A stretch of DNA of 64,000 bases from Ligustrum vulgare (taxonomy: Eukaryota; Streptophyta; Magnoliopsida; Lamiales; Oleaceae). The stretch is from the NCBI GenBank assembly GCA_963555705.1, contig OY743171.1, forward strand, positions 14,259,352 through 14,323,351, read 5' to 3'. Positions 12,662-24,038 of the stretch are shown here, in pieces. The first letter of the stretch is position 1. Each line of letters begins with the position of its first letter. Both the position numbers and the translations under genes were made by a program. Below the pieces are notes generated by a model. It was given only the letters and a program-made list of their open reading frames with translations, was not told the origin of the DNA and did no database searches.

Positions 12662-14058
12662 ATCCAGGAAAGCGGTTGGGCGTTGGTTAAACCAAACGGC
12701 ATCACTAGAAACTCATAATGACCATAGCGAGTCCTAAATGCAGTCTTTGGCACATCAATATCTCGAATTTTAAGCTGATGATACCCCGAACGCAAATCAA
12801 TCTTAGAGAATACCTTGGCATCTCGAAGTTGGTCAAACAAGTCATCAATACGTGGAAGTGGATACTTGTTTTGAATCGTAACCTTATTCAATTTTCGGTA
12901 ATCAATACACAATCTCATAGTTCCATCTTTCTTCTTCACAAACAAAACCGGAGCTCCCCATGGTAATGCACTGGGTCTGATGAAACCCTTATCAACCAAT
13001 TCCTGTAATTGCATTTTCAATTCTTTTAACTCAGTTGGGGCCATTCTATAAGGTGCTTGAGAAATAGGAGTTGTACCAGGCAATACCTCAATAGTAAATT
13101 CGAATTCTCTATTTGGCGGTAACCCTGGAAGATCATCTGGAAACACATTTGGAAAATCTCTCACAATAGATATATCCTCAAGTTTAGGCTTACTGATCTG
13201 AGTATCAATCACATGAGCTAAAAATCCCTGACAACCTTTCTTCAGAAGTCTACAAGCATCAAGAGCAGATATTAAACAGGATGGTAAAATTCTCCTTTCT
13301 CCTTTAAGAATAATCTCAAAATCTCCAGACCTCCTGAATGTAACTTCTTTACGAAAACAGTCAACTGTAACACGATTCATAGTTAAAAAGTCCATGCCCA
13401 AAATTATATCAAAGTCATGAATATCAAGTGGAATTAGATCAGCTTTCAGCTCATGATCATTCACTTGAATCACACAACCCTTGAACACATCATTAGCTAA
13501 AAGAGATTTTCCCACCGGTGTAGCTACGACTAACTCATTATCTAAGGGCTTTAATATCTTATCTGCATATTTAGTAAGTGCATAAGAAATAAAGGAATGA
13601 GTAGCACCAGAATCAATTAATGCATGAACATTTTTACCAAAAATAGATATCATACCCATAACAACATCTGGTGACTCCTCGACCAGCTGTTGTGTCATCG
13701 CAAAAACTCTACCTTGGGACTTCGGACGTCCCGCCTGTCCTCTCTGACTAGTAACACCATGGCCTAAAAGATTTGAATGGGTCCCACTCGATGATCCCAC
13801 ATTATCTTTCCTATTCTGATTCTGTCTCGCACCGCTAGCTTCAATCTGTGGAGCCATCTGTGATGCACTACCCTCCTGAAATCGAACTGGACAATCCTTC
13901 TTCAAATGTCCCATCTGACCACAACGAAAACAACCATCACTACTCTTGAGGCACTCTCCCGCATGACACTTGCCACACAACTGACACTGCGAAAATCTGG
14001 GACCACTACCACTGTCAGCCGATCTAGGGGCAAAAGATCTCTGAGAAGGAGCCTGCAT
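12658..14058 (-). pseudogene. gag-pol: Tekay/Del gag C-terminus, protease and RT N-terminal half
   Basis: The - strand frame begins in the gag tail with zinc knuckle [14 protein letters not shown] (residues 43-56 of this frame, about 13891-13932). The aspartic protease follows ([16 protein letters not shown] at about 13606-13614). A linker with [19 protein letters not shown] leads into RT ([20 protein letters not shown], then [11 protein letters not shown] and [12 protein letters not shown]). The frame ends at a frameshift after MPFGLTNA. The upstream gag lies in a different frame, the switch falling between about 14045 and 14100. Confidence 0.92.
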
Positions 14059-15029
14059 GTGAGAACGGCTATGTACTGGCTGCCGTATAGACTCTGGCTA
14101 TGTCCTGATCCTCCACTAAATCCTGTACTTCGAGACTTAGATTTGAAGCTCCCAGTTTGTATGACACCTGGCCAAAATCCTTTCTTATCCTTCTTTGACT
14201 GTCCACTATAAGTCCCCGTCTGACTGCTACCACCACGAAATAGCATTTGCACTCCCTAATTTTGTCCTTCCAAAAGTGTCGTCTCGACTCTTGAGGTCGC
14301 TTCTACAAGTTCACTGAAACTATGATGTCCATGACTTGTCACCATAGCTCTAATTTCCGTCCTCAGTCCTTCCTCAAACCGCCTGCATTTGTTTGTTTCA
14401 TCAGCTACAAAATCAATAGCATACTTGGATAATTCCACAAACCTCTTCTGGTACTCAGCTACAGTGTATGATCCCTATACAAGATTTAAAAACTCCCTTT
14501 GTCTGGCCGCACGGTAGCTCGGGGGATAGTATGTCTCATTAAATGCTTCCTTGAACATGGTCCAAGTAATAGTACTAGGATCACGATACAGACCTCGATA
14601 TGTAGTCCACCAATCTGCCGCAACTCCTCTTAATAAGAAGGAGGCAAGACGCAACTTAGTAGCATCTGAACATACCATGACATCGAAAATATTCTCCAAG
14701 CTCCTCATCCAAACCTCAGCATCTGCTGGATTGCCCGTGCTCTCAAAGTGTTTTGCCCCAAGTTTAATAGCTCTTTCAATGCTATCATCTCTAGCTGGGT
14801 TCTATAATACATTTGGTAAGAGAGAGGCAATGGCCGTAGCAATTCTCTTGGTTAAGGGATCATTCCCAGCTGCATTCCCCTGATTCTGTTGTGCTGGTAC
14901 ATTTCCCTGATTCTGTTGTACTGGTGCTTGGTGGACCGATTCTTCTCCCTGATTTAATCCCCTAACATTTGCTCTTTGGCGAGTATTTTGATTTCGAGGT
15001 TGTGGACGTGTCTTACCACCCCTAGCCAT
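13902..15029 (-). pseudogene. gag: Tekay/Del gag
   Basis: The probable start is the ATG at 15027-15029 (MARGGKTRPQPRNQNTRQR). The basic, Gln-rich N-terminus leads into a gag domain (FDVMVCSDATKLRLASFLLR, AADWW, FKEAFNETYYPPSYRAARQR, EFLNLV, ETNKCRRFEEGL). Three in-frame TAG stops (14799-14801, 14472-14474, 14253-14255) all sit where Gln (CAG) is plausible. The TAG at 14472 interrupts the family phrase FLNLV-GSYTVAEY. A frameshift follows before the zinc knuckle. Gag would form the virus-like particle, but this copy is dead. Confidence 0.88.
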
Positions 15030-15128
15030 CTTGCACCTAAAAATATGCATTACAGGTTGACAGATCAGAAATGAATAGCACAACTTGTAGACTAAATAAT
15101 CATGTATTGCCCAAACGCCAATAACCAT

Positions 15129-15140
15129 GCTCTGATACCA
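15129..15140 (-). other. tRNA-iMet primer binding site (Tekay/Del)
   Basis: TGGTATCAGAGC on the - strand, two bases after the 5' LTR. It is complementary to the 3' end of plant initiator tRNA-Met (established knowledge). Confidence 0.93.
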
Positions 15141-15142
15141 AT

Positions 15143-17407
15143 TGTCACGACCCGTCCCAAATCACCCTACTGGACCTGAAACGTGACGTGTGCCGATGGC
15201 AGGTGACAACTAGATGTTGGACCCACCACCAAGGCAAACTTGACTTTACTTGTCTATCAGATTCACCTTTAATTAAATTTGATCCCATAAATATTAATAA
15301 AAAATTTGACAGAGTCCCCCTATATTATTGACATAACCAACCTGTAATTCAACGTCAAATCCTCAACAATCATGCATAATAATCATAAAGACTTCCCAAA
15401 CCATCCAAGCATAACATTAATGTAATAAGACAATTAAAATTCTTAGTCAATTCTTTTAATATATATACATACAACCCGTATTACATAATCACCGGGCCTA
15501 TTACCGACAAGGTCACAAAAGAATATCACAGCCTATAATATGAGCCCAAAAGATAACTTCTAAATACCATATAAGAATAAATCATAGAAGTGCCTACGTT
15601 TAGCTCGTCTGGCGACGATGACTCTATCCAAGCTGCTCAAAATCTGTAACTTTTTCCTATAAGGAAGAGATATGGAGAAACGTGAGCTTGTAACTTAGTG
15701 AGTGGAGTTTATGAAGTAATTTCCTTTATAAATCATTTTTGAAAACATAATTTATTTCATAAGTTTTTGCCACTTTAAATCAAATCATACATGCTACGAG
15801 TAATCATAAAGACCGTAGAATAATCATCTGTGGCATAACTGAGAAACTGTAATACATAAGAAAATCACACAAAAGGTACCCAACTAAATCATCCGAAATC
15901 TGTATCTAGTCATACGCGCGTATACTACTGAGCACCTCCGTACCCGGCCCAAAGCCCCTCTGGACACAAAAGTGGGTCTCAAAGACCTCATATATGCACC
16001 CTTACACACGGGCCATAGGCCCCCTCCGTGCATAAGACTGGATCTTAAGATCATCTAAACACGGGCCATAGGCCCTCTCCGTGACAGAGCCTTAAGATCT
16101 CAAATAATATCCGCTAGTACACGGGGGCCCAAGGCCCCCTCCGTGCACTAACACAAGAACAGATAACCACATGGGTACTTTTGGTGATTTTGAAATCATA
16201 CATGCCAACTTAACTAATCATGCTCGTAAAACATGGTAAAAAGAGTCATTATGATAAACAAACTTAATTTTAAAACATTTGTTTTGATAATCATGCTAAA
16301 AGCAAGTAATTTCAAAATCATTTGTAACTTGTAGAAAATCATTGTGAATAACGTAGAAAATTCTTTAAGTTTATTCTCCACTCACAAAATAATTGACAAT
16401 CCACTAGCTTGGTCGATATATAGCGCCGACTTCCTTGTCACCTCCTAAGATAAAATAAAATCCTCACATCAACATTTAAAATCACCTTAATAGATAATAT
16501 AGCAAAAGAGCCTCATTCTTGAATTAACTCATTCGACTTGTTTTCTCATATTACACCATACTTACCCTTTTTACTTAGGAATATAAAATCACCTCTAAAG
16601 ACTAATTAAGTTCTAATATCACTTAAGATTCAAAATTAGAGCCACATTTATCTAAATCTCAATTTTCCATTTTTACAAGCTTACTAGTTTATTTACCCCT
16701 CTTCATAACTAAACCAACATTCATCATCAACACCAACAATTCCATTTCTAGCACAAAACAAACCAAAATACAAGTTTATCTCAACTTAATCACTAGTTTA
16801 ACCCAATGGCATAAAACCCTAATATTTAATGCCAAGCATTTATTTCAATAAATTTAACTATATAACTAGAATCACCAAAATCATCATTCTCACATTCATA
16901 TATAACTCACATTTAAATTATAAATCAAAAGCCCTAATTTTACACATTATTGAACAATAAATATTTTACCACTTACCTCTTAATGTTAGGAAAAATATGG
17001 TAGAATAACACCCACACACACTTTGAGTTGGATGGGCTCTTTCTTCTTCTTCCTTTCCTTTCTTTTTCTTTTTTTTCTTTTCTTCTTCTTTTTTTTTTTT
17101 TTTCTCTCTCTTCTTTCTCCCGATTTTTCTGCGTCCAGCCTCTGCCCTCTGTTGGTCCCTTTTTGGTTTGGCAATATGTTTGATATAATTAGTATTATAA
17201 TATGTAAAGTATTTAGTTATTGTCAAGAAGGTCCCCACTCTTATTTCTTGATTTAATTAAATCCTCAACTTATATAAGTTTTAGAAAAATAACCCCAACA
17301 AATAAAATAATATAATTTGGTCCTAATTTGACTTTGACTTGACTATTCCATATATGACTTTGACTAGTAAAAGTTTGACTAATAAAAATAATAATTGGGT
17401 TGTTACA
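15143..17407 (-). repeat. 5' LTR of the Tekay/Del element
   Basis: 2265 bp and collinear with 7991-10246. By eye the two LTRs differ at scattered positions, for example CCCAAATCACCCTACTGG here against CCCAGATCACCCTATTGG. The pyrimidine tract at 17040-17110 is somewhat longer here. Confidence 0.95.
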
Positions 17408-18170
17408 GAACTTGTGTTGCACGTTCCGAGTTGCCGACCTTGGACCTGCGTGGTTTCCTAGTTGAGTTGCAAGGCTGCAATTTTGAGCTTCATGGCTTTC
17501 TTCCGAACTGGAATTGAGTTGGCCGATTATTGCCGTCGAAGTGAAATATAGCTTTGCTACAACCTTCTGACCTGGATTTGAAGACTGCTTTGTTGAGCTA
17601 CGTGGCAGCGGACTAAGCTTCATGGTTGAAGGAAACAATGCAGTTGTCCGAACTGCGACCTTAATGTCTGCCATAGTTTGACTGGAACTGTATGTACCGA
17701 TCTATGAAGTGGTTGCACCGAACTGGGTTTTACGGCATTGTTGTTGAGTGGTAGAATGAGCTCCATGGTCGAAGCTATCATTGCAGCCGAACTGGGTAAC
17801 TGTGGCCAAACGAGTCAACGAACTGGACATGAAAGTGAACTGATGAAATAAGTGCAGATGACTGATCTGATCCTGGAATAAATTGAGCTGAATTTAAAAT
17901 GGGCATGCACAGAATGAATTGATCTTCAGTAATGGACTACTGTGCTACATAGCTGCCCTGCTTAGTTGACTGTGAAGTGTGAACTTAGATTAATACTGAG
18001 CTGCGTAGTTTGTGAATTGATCTGAGTGGCTATGAACTGATGGCTTTACGAATGGGCTTATGGTGGTCCAAATAAAGAGCTGCGAAGCTGCATGGCTCTT
18101 CAGTTGAGCTGCGTTGCAACTGCCGAACTGGGACTTGTGAAATGTAAGCATAATTGGAATGGATAATCAA
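17408..18170 (-). repeat. Continuation of the GAACTG/GGCTG degenerate repeat region (element B, right piece)
   Basis: After the TSD GAACT the same loosely repeated phrases resume, with CCGAACTG, GAGCTGCG and CATGGCTG recurring every few tens of bases to about 18140. No frame is conserved and no LTR follows. Confidence 0.5.
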
Positions 18171-18369
18171 AGATGGCCCAATTATACCTAATGAGGAAAT
18201 TACCTCCACACCTACATTTCAACTACATAATTCAAAAATAAGATTAAATACTGATTTATTCAAAATTCAGGTAATAATTCAAGGATTAATATTAATAATT
18301 ATATTATTAAATTAAATAAACTCATTTAACCTACCATACGTACCCATCCTATCCAACTTCAAACCCTAA

Positions 18370-18416
<47 letters not shown>

Positions 18417-19340
18417 TCCCATCCCACCCCAATCCCAACCCCACCTCACCCCAAGGATCTACAATTGCTCCAATGAGCATCAGGCGCTGTCATTCATCGC
18501 CAAGCCGTCAATCTCTGCATCTTGCACAACAACTAGAAGCACCTGGCTCCGATGCGTGGCAGATTGAATAGTCGGCAAAGCTTGGTGTTGTAAATTATGA
18601 AGTTGCAAAATCGTAGATCTCTCTGCACAACGCAGATCACAACAGTCAATAACACCTGGCTGCGTTGCACAATAGATCTCATCGTCGGGCTATGGCTGTG
18701 GCTGTTGTGTGGTGGTGCGGGCAATGGTAGCTCTGTGGTGGTGGTGGGTGTTGCAGTGTGCGGTGGTGTGGTAAGATATCTGGTGGTTATGGGTTTGTGG
18801 CGGCAGTGGCGACGGATCTACAACCGTGTGAATGAATTTTGGGAGATGGATTTTTTTTTTTTTTTGCGAATTTTGGATTGCAGTATTGAATAATGGGTGG
18901 TGGTGGTGGTGGTAGCTGTGGGTGGTGATGGTAGTGGTGGTGTTGTCTGGTGGTACGGTGTAGCTATGGGTGGTGATGATACCAACAGATTCGCAAGTCG
19001 AAACAAAAATGCAAATGCGCAAGTCGAAACAGAAGCTTCAATTCAATCCAGGAGGCCGTCTAGAGCCGCTTCAAACCTGATAAACTGGAGTTCGACAGAA
19101 CCTTTTCCAAGTCGGAGCATGCTCCATGGACAATAGTTGGCGATTGTTCTCATTTTCAGCTTGCTCCATTATTATTTGATAATTCCTTAAGTCTGACTCA
19201 GAGCACTTAATATATAGAGAAAGTGATAAAGATAGCCAGGTATGTTTTGCTGGTGATGTTAGAGGTCGGGTAACTATGGCGGCGGCACCGTGGAAGTGGC
19301 GGCGGCATTGAGACGGTGTTAGTTGCAATTGTTGATTATG
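18171..19340. repeat. Low-complexity stretch: (CT)n, C-rich and GGT-rich blocks
   Basis: Contains (CT)n at 18373-18413, a CCCACCCCAATCCC-like block right after it, and GGTGGT-rich sequence at 18700-18980. The composition resembles the C-rich blocks of the array at 1920-3180. I find no supported gene. The His/Thr/Pro-rich frames here are translations of the repeats. Confidence 0.6.
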
Positions 19341-19852
19341 TGACTTGAAATAATTGATGATTTTGTTTCTTATGTGACCATAAAAAGTAATTGATAATTG
19401 TCAATACACTTGACTTCACAAAATATGTGACCTAAAGAAATCAGATAATAGTGACTTAAAAATATTCATGATCTAATAATTTGATAATTGTTACTTAAAA
19501 AATTTGTGACCTAATAAACTAATACATTGTGACCTAGAAAAAAGTCGAGATTGACTAATTTGATATTTGTGTGACCTAATGATTTAGTAATTTGTGACCT
19601 TGACATCAGTTGTAAAACTTGTGACTTAAAAGATTTGAATTTGTGACATCAAATTATGTAATGTTGTGACCTCAATATGTATACTCTAATACATTGTGAC
19701 CTAGAAAAAAGTCGAGGTTGACTAATTTAACATTTGTGTGACCTAATAATTTAGTAATTTGTGACCTTGACATCAGTTGTAAAACTTGTGACTTAAAAGA
19801 TTTGAGTTTGTGACATCAAATTATGTAAGATTGTGACCTTAATATGTATAAT
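19341..19852. repeat. TGTGAC-rich array with a 167-bp tandem duplication
   Basis: TGTGACC/TGTGACTT recurs every 10-30 bases. The block 19519-19685 is repeated at 19686-19852 with few differences (both start CTAATACATTGTGACCTAG). The motif is the reverse complement of the GTCACA unit at 1920-3180. Non-coding. Confidence 0.8.
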
Positions 19853-20428
19853 TGATAAAATATTTTTAATTATTTAACATAAATAATTAATATTAAATAC
19901 AACCTGATTTTTGAATATATATATATGTTTGGCCTTATTTTTGAAATATGTATTTGTAAATTCCTTAATTATGTATTTTTCCCTTAACTAATATGTGGCC
20001 CAACTAATTTCTCTCCGAGACTGTCCTTCAATATACAAATTCCATTTTCGAAAATGTATAAAGTTTCAGTTTATTTTCTTTCTCGTGAATCTTCGGAACT
20101 TCATCCTAGTGTTGCTTAAGCCACCCATTTTCATTATCTCATATACTAATAAAAAGCACGCTACTACATTTCACATATATATGAGCCAAAAAACTTCTTG
20201 ACTGCCAAACCGAGCTCCAATCTTGATCTCACTACTTACCCATGGATCTAATTCTCCTTACTCAAATTCTTTAACCCAATGTAGCCTCTCAACTCACTCA
20301 TTCGAGACTCGAAATAGCAATGAACTGCCCATTATGCAAATAAGCTTGGGAAATAAAAGAAACCAGAATGCAAGCAACATCCAAGTTTGGGGTGAAGAAG
20401 GAAGTGTCGTGAGCCATCACGTTCACAT
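19853..20428. other. Intergenic, nothing recognised
   Basis: AT-rich sequence without a supported frame or repeat boundary. Confidence 0.5.
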
Positions 20429-20432
20429 CTTA

Positions 20433-20676
20433 GAGTGTGTTTGATTGAAGGGATTTTCCATGGAAAATGTCTCATCAATCAAAATATTTTCCATCTTTGC
20501 ATGTTTGATTCACAAGATTTTCCATGGAAAATGTCCCAATTTTTTCATGGTAACCCTTTTATGCATTGTTTCCCATTATTTGCCTTGAAAATTTTCCAAT
20601 GGGGGGAGGTGGGAAAAATTTTCCATGAAAATATTTTCCATTTTCATTTTCCATCTTTTGTCTATCAAGTCCACCC
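20433..20676 (+). mobile_element. Tourist/PIF-like MITE
   Basis: 244 bp. The left end GAGTGTGTTTGAT matches the reverse complement of the right end, GGGTGGACTTGAT, at 9 of 13 bases. TTA flanks both sides (20430-20432, 20677-20679), and in fact CTTAG is shared. The interior has several TTTTCCATGGAAAA palindromes. No coding capacity. Confidence 0.65.
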
Positions 20677-20680
20677 TTAG

Positions 20681-21059
20681 TAATTCATTCGGCCCTATCC
20701 TACACGCCTGTGTATGCACACTGTTGTCATCACACTTCATTGCTCAACTACCACTATAATCTCCCTTCCAATATCTAAATGGTGTGGTGTCGTGCCTATG
20801 AGTCTACTATGTCTGTGATTAGGGCGAGCTAGAATAAATTGAATCAAGGAGGGTTCGGATTTGATTATTTTGGAAGATCGGATGATGAGGAGGGTTTGAT
20901 TGGGGGGAAATGTCGGAACGTGTCCTAGTGTCTTTATGCGGGGGATTATTGGTTTAGCCATATGAAACATACAATTTTTAAGAATGACCACTTTTTGTAA
21001 TTTGTCCATATTACCCTTAATGAAGTTAGTTATTTACTTTGCAAGACATGTCCCTGAAT
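20681..21059. other. Intergenic, nothing recognised
   Basis: Short spacer before the viral insertion; no supported feature. Confidence 0.5.
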
Positions 21060-21470
21060 TTAATTTTGTTCATTTAATTCAATACTTCTTGTTATATCCA
21101 TATTTTTTAATCTCTTAAGTTCTTCTAAAAATGTTCTATATTGTGATAATTTCTCAAAAGATTTAGGATGATCTTTTTTAGTTATATATCCTAATATTAT
21201 TCCTTCTGAAACTTCTTCTTCTATATCCTCGTATTCTTTTATAATTTTATGAACTGTATTTATATTCTTTACTGTTTCAACAGAATTAAATTCTATTTTA
21301 TTTATGATAGCATAATCAATATCTTTGTATATTTCTTTTAGTTTAGATTGTCCAACAGAGTGTATATTTTTAGATTTTTCAACGATAGTTAATAAAAATG
21401 AAATTTCTTTATTATTTAAATATAGTTTATGATCACAGTTATTAGATGTTGATGTTTGTGAAGTATTCAT
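21060..21470 (-). CDS. Caulimovirid small ORF, 136 aa, unknown function
   Basis: Intact on the - strand. It starts 3 bases beyond the stop of the preceding viral ORF, as expected for a polycistronic pararetroviral RNA. The product is Lys/Glu/Ile-rich and mostly helical in appearance, without recognised motifs. It is the last ORF before the left viral border. I cannot assign a function. Confidence 0.55.
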   Translation of the reverse strand: MNTSQTSTSNNCDHKLYLNNKEISFLLTIVEKSKNIHSVGQSKLKEIYKDIDYAIINKIEFNSVETVKNINTVHKIIKEYEDIEEEVSEGIILGYITKKDHPKSFEKLSQYRTFLEELKRLKNMDITRSIELNEQN

Positions 21471-21473
21471 AGA

Positions 21474-21695
21474 TTATTGGGTTGGTAAATTATTATACAA
21501 AATTTTCTGGTATAAATCCATTCTTTGATCTAGTAAAATACAATAATGTGCAATATATTGTTCGTATTTTTCTAAAAGTTTATTATATTCTTCAGAAGAT
21601 ATGTTTTCATTTTCCATTTGTTGTTTAATATCTTCCATTTTATCTTTCAATTTTTCTAAAAGGTTATCAAGTCCTTTGATTGTATATCCTGACAT
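21474..21695 (-). CDS. Caulimovirid small coiled-coil ORF, 73 aa (copy 2)
   Basis: Intact - strand ORF beginning MSGYTIKGLDNLLEKLKDKM, with heptad-like Leu/Ile/Met spacing suggesting a coiled coil. Its ATG directly abuts the stop of an older tandem copy (21696-21914). Small coiled-coil proteins in caulimovirids include virion-associated proteins, but this identity is not shown by sequence. Confidence 0.6.
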   Translation of the reverse strand: MSGYTIKGLDNLLEKLKDKMEDIKQQMENENISSEEYNKLLEKYEQYIAHYCILLDQRMDLYQKILYNNLPTQ

Positions 21696-21914
21696 TTAAG
21701 TTTGTAATGTATTTGTCGTAATTTTATTTTCTAATTCCATTTTGAGCTATAATATATCCGAATAATTTATAATGTATTGATCATAGTTTTCTAAAAGTAT
21801 ATAATATTATTCAGATGATTCATCTATATCTATTAATTGAGATATAATGTTATCTATTTTTTTCATTATCCTATCTAACAAATTGTCTAATCCTTCAATT
21901 GTATATTCAGGCAT
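21696..21914 (-). pseudogene. Degenerate tandem copy of the coiled-coil ORF (copy 1)
   Basis: 219 nt on the - strand, opening MPEYTIEGLDNLLDRI, clearly parallel to the MSGYTIKGLDNLLEKL of the neighbour, and likewise sharing the later YYILLENYDQYI / YNKLLEKYEQYI region. It carries two internal stops. It ends with TAA immediately before the ATG of copy 2, so the pair is a head-to-tail gene duplication. Confidence 0.75.
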
Positions 21915-21936
21915 TATAAACACAAAGATAAATAAT

Positions 21937-22368
21937 TTATAAAGTTTCAAGTAATTTTTCGAACTCTATCAATGTCTGAGAGTTGATAATATCTATGTCA
22001 GCCATAATATCTATGCTTGGTTCAAATGATATATTATATTTCGAAATACTTTTCTTTCTTTTTTCTAATTTATCAATTATATCTTGAATATCATGTATTA
22101 TTATAGATCTTACAGTACCTCTAGCAAAGTTTTCTATTAAATTTTCTTTAAAACTTTTTAATATCTCTTGTGATGCATAGAGTTGCTCTTGGTACCCTAT
22201 TTTATCAATTTCATTTTCATATTCAATACCTTTTTTACTTTTGATATTCTTTTTAACTTTATATGGACATCTTTTAGATCTAGGTTTTTTCATATAATTG
22301 CTTCCATTCATGTTATTAAGATTTTCAAAAACTGGTAAAGAAAGATTCATCTCTTCCATCACTGTCAT
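21937..22368 (-). CDS. Caulimovirid small ORF, 143 aa, unknown
   Basis: Intact - strand frame with a basic patch near residues 28-50 (KKPRSKRCPYKVKKN) and a helical, charged C-terminus. It overlaps the upstream ORF by 44 bp in another frame. No family recognised. The basic patch might bind nucleic acid (inference). Confidence 0.55.
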   Translation of the reverse strand: MTVMEEMNLSLPVFENLNNMNGSNYMKKPRSKRCPYKVKKNIKSKKGIEYENEIDKIGYQEQLYASQEILKSFKENLIENFARGTVRSIIIHDIQDIIDKLEKRKKSISKYNISFEPSIDIMADIDIINSQTLIEFEKLLETL

Positions 22369-22678
22369 AATCTATTACAGGATTATAATCATTATCACTA
22401 CTAAACACATATCCTGAATATAATTCATTATTTATTTCAGTATTATCACTATCAAGCCAAAAATAAATAATCGATTTTGTAATTTCTAATCCTAATATTC
22501 TTTTTAATGTTGGAAAGATAGTTAACAAACATGGCATATAGACATGATATAACTTTTTTATTTTATTATTTGGTCTAGTAAACTGTTTATGTATTAATAA
22601 ATGTTCAATTATGTTATGATACTCATCATTATAAGAGCTGTTTTGATAATTAAATTTAACAATTCTGAATTCTGTCAT
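22325..22678 (-). CDS. Caulimovirid small ORF, 117 aa, unknown
   Basis: Intact - strand frame, first of the five-ORF cluster downstream of the viral promoter. The C-terminus is acidic (SDNDYNPVIDYDSDGRDE). No motif recognised. Confidence 0.55.
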   Translation of the reverse strand: MTEFRIVKFNYQNSSYNDEYHNIIEHLLIHKQFTRPNNKIKKLYHVYMPCLLTIFPTLKRILGLEITKSIIYFWLDSDNTEINNELYSGYVFSSDNDYNPVIDYDSDGRDESFFTSF

Positions 22679-22838
22679 GTTAAAAGCTCTTCTTCCTCCT
22701 AATTCCGTAAAGATGGATATATTAAGAATACTACCCTCTTTTCCTGTTCTCAGTACATTTGTATTTTCCTTCTATTGTTAGTGACCTTCAGGCTTATAGG
22801 TTTCTGCTCCACACCCTCCAATGGTTTCCTGCCTTCAC

Positions 22839-23767
22839 GGGTTATTAGCTAAACTGACGCGATCCCGGTCGGGGAATCTCGTCGAAAACGCGGAATAACG
22901 AAATTTAAAACCCTAGGAAAGATCTAAATCAGATCTGACACGAAAAATAACAAGAACACGAATAATTGAACAGAAATTAAAAGATAGATTGACGATAGGA
23001 CCTTGACCCAAGATTCACGACGCAAGAAATTGACGATGCGGAATCGAGATCCAAGGTTTTCGAAACACCACAAGGACTTGTCAATTTTCTTGATAAGATT
23101 CTAATCGGACACGCCACAAATATTCTCGCGAATATTTGATAAGTACAACGCCACAAATATTTCCACAATATTTGATAGGTCGGATTTGTTCTTGAAGAAC
23201 ACAAAAGGGACTCCTCAACCTTTCAATTGGAGAAAACTCTCTCAACTATATTAATCTCAAAATCAATCTTAATTGTTTTTACAATGAATTGAAAAGCGTA
23301 TAAATAAGCAAAATAACCTAGCATCTAATTTACTCAAAATAGAATTCTAATTATGCTAAAATTCTAAAATAGGAAAATAACCTAAAATAATAAAAGGAAA
23401 TAAAATAATTAAAAATCCGCAAAATCTGGAAAATCTTGAATTACGGCCGTGAATATCCAGTTTACGGCCGTAACGAATATTCTGCCTCAAATTCCAATCA
23501 TGTGTTACGGCCGTGATCAATATGTTACGGCCGTGATCAATTTCAATTTCATTTTTACGGCCGTGAGGAATATCTTTACGGCCGTAAAGAGTGTTCTGCC
23601 TGTTTTTGCCTTATTGTTTGATTTCCTGCCTCGGCTCGATCCTTTCGCCTTCTCGGCTCGACTCCAACACGGAACTTGCTCTGTTTTGCACGTAGATCAC
23701 TATCATATTGTCGATGGCTCGACTTCGCCCTTCGATGCCTGGTCTGGATCACATCATAAACCTAGAT
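22839..23767. mobile_element. Unclassified 929-bp insertion with 8-bp duplications and six ACGGCCGT palindromes
   Basis: GCCTTCAC occurs directly at both borders (22831-22838 and 23768-23775), an 8-bp TSD. The insert lacks TG...CA ends, an obvious TIR and an A-tail. It contains a TATA-like GTATAAATAAG near 23298 (a TATA-like string on either strand). It also has six copies of TTACGGCCGT, starting at 23441, 23462, 23505, 23525, 23555 and 23576, two of them extending to TTACGGCCGTAA. It could be a promoter-bearing LTR derivative or a hAT relative; I cannot decide. Confidence 0.55.
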
Positions 23768-23911
23768 GCCTTCACTGTATAACTCTTTAGATGGAAAATA
23801 TTTTAGGATAGAGTGTAGGGAGTTTTCTTAATAATATATCTTCCTTTTGGAAATAGGATTTAGAAGACAAGAATTTAGAAACTCATCATAATATGATAAG
23901 TAAATTGAGAT

Positions 23912-23917
23912 TTTATT
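23912..23917 (-). terminator. AATAAA poly(A) signal of the caulimovirid
   Basis: AATAAA on the - strand, about 125 bp downstream of the viral TATA element. Confidence 0.5.
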
Positions 23918-24038
23918 GATAATATGAAGATTGACAAAGGATTGGTATGAAAAATTTTCAAAGATAGAAGATTTTTGGCTTTCTCACAAACTGAGTGCTC
24001 AAGAGTGTTCTGTCTTTCAACTAGCCCCGAGGCCTCTA

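Larger units (their letters stand above)
7991..17407 (-). mobile_element. Complete Ty3/gypsy chromovirus (Tekay/Del type), inactive
   Basis: 9417 bp, with long LTRs (2256 and 2265 bp) that agree apart from scattered substitutions and small indels, and a perfect 5-bp TSD GAACT (7986-7990 and 17408-17412). On the - strand the order is 5' LTR, tRNA-Met primer site, gag, PR, RT, RNase H, integrase, chromodomain, polypurine tract, 3' LTR. Long LTRs, a tRNA-iMet primer site and a C-terminal chromodomain fit Tekay/Del (family knowledge). The single gag-pol frame is broken by several stops and frameshifts. It is inserted in the non-coding repeat region of element B. Confidence 0.95.

Noticed and set aside
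15129..15140. Partial tRNA gene at the Met primer sites (also 42136-42148)
   Set aside because: Only the 3'-complement of tRNA-Met is present, in the primer-site position; no cloverleaf around it.
18597..19136. His/Thr/Pro and Gly/Val-rich ORFs around the GGT repeats
   Set aside because: Simple-repeat translation on both strands without a conserved domain.
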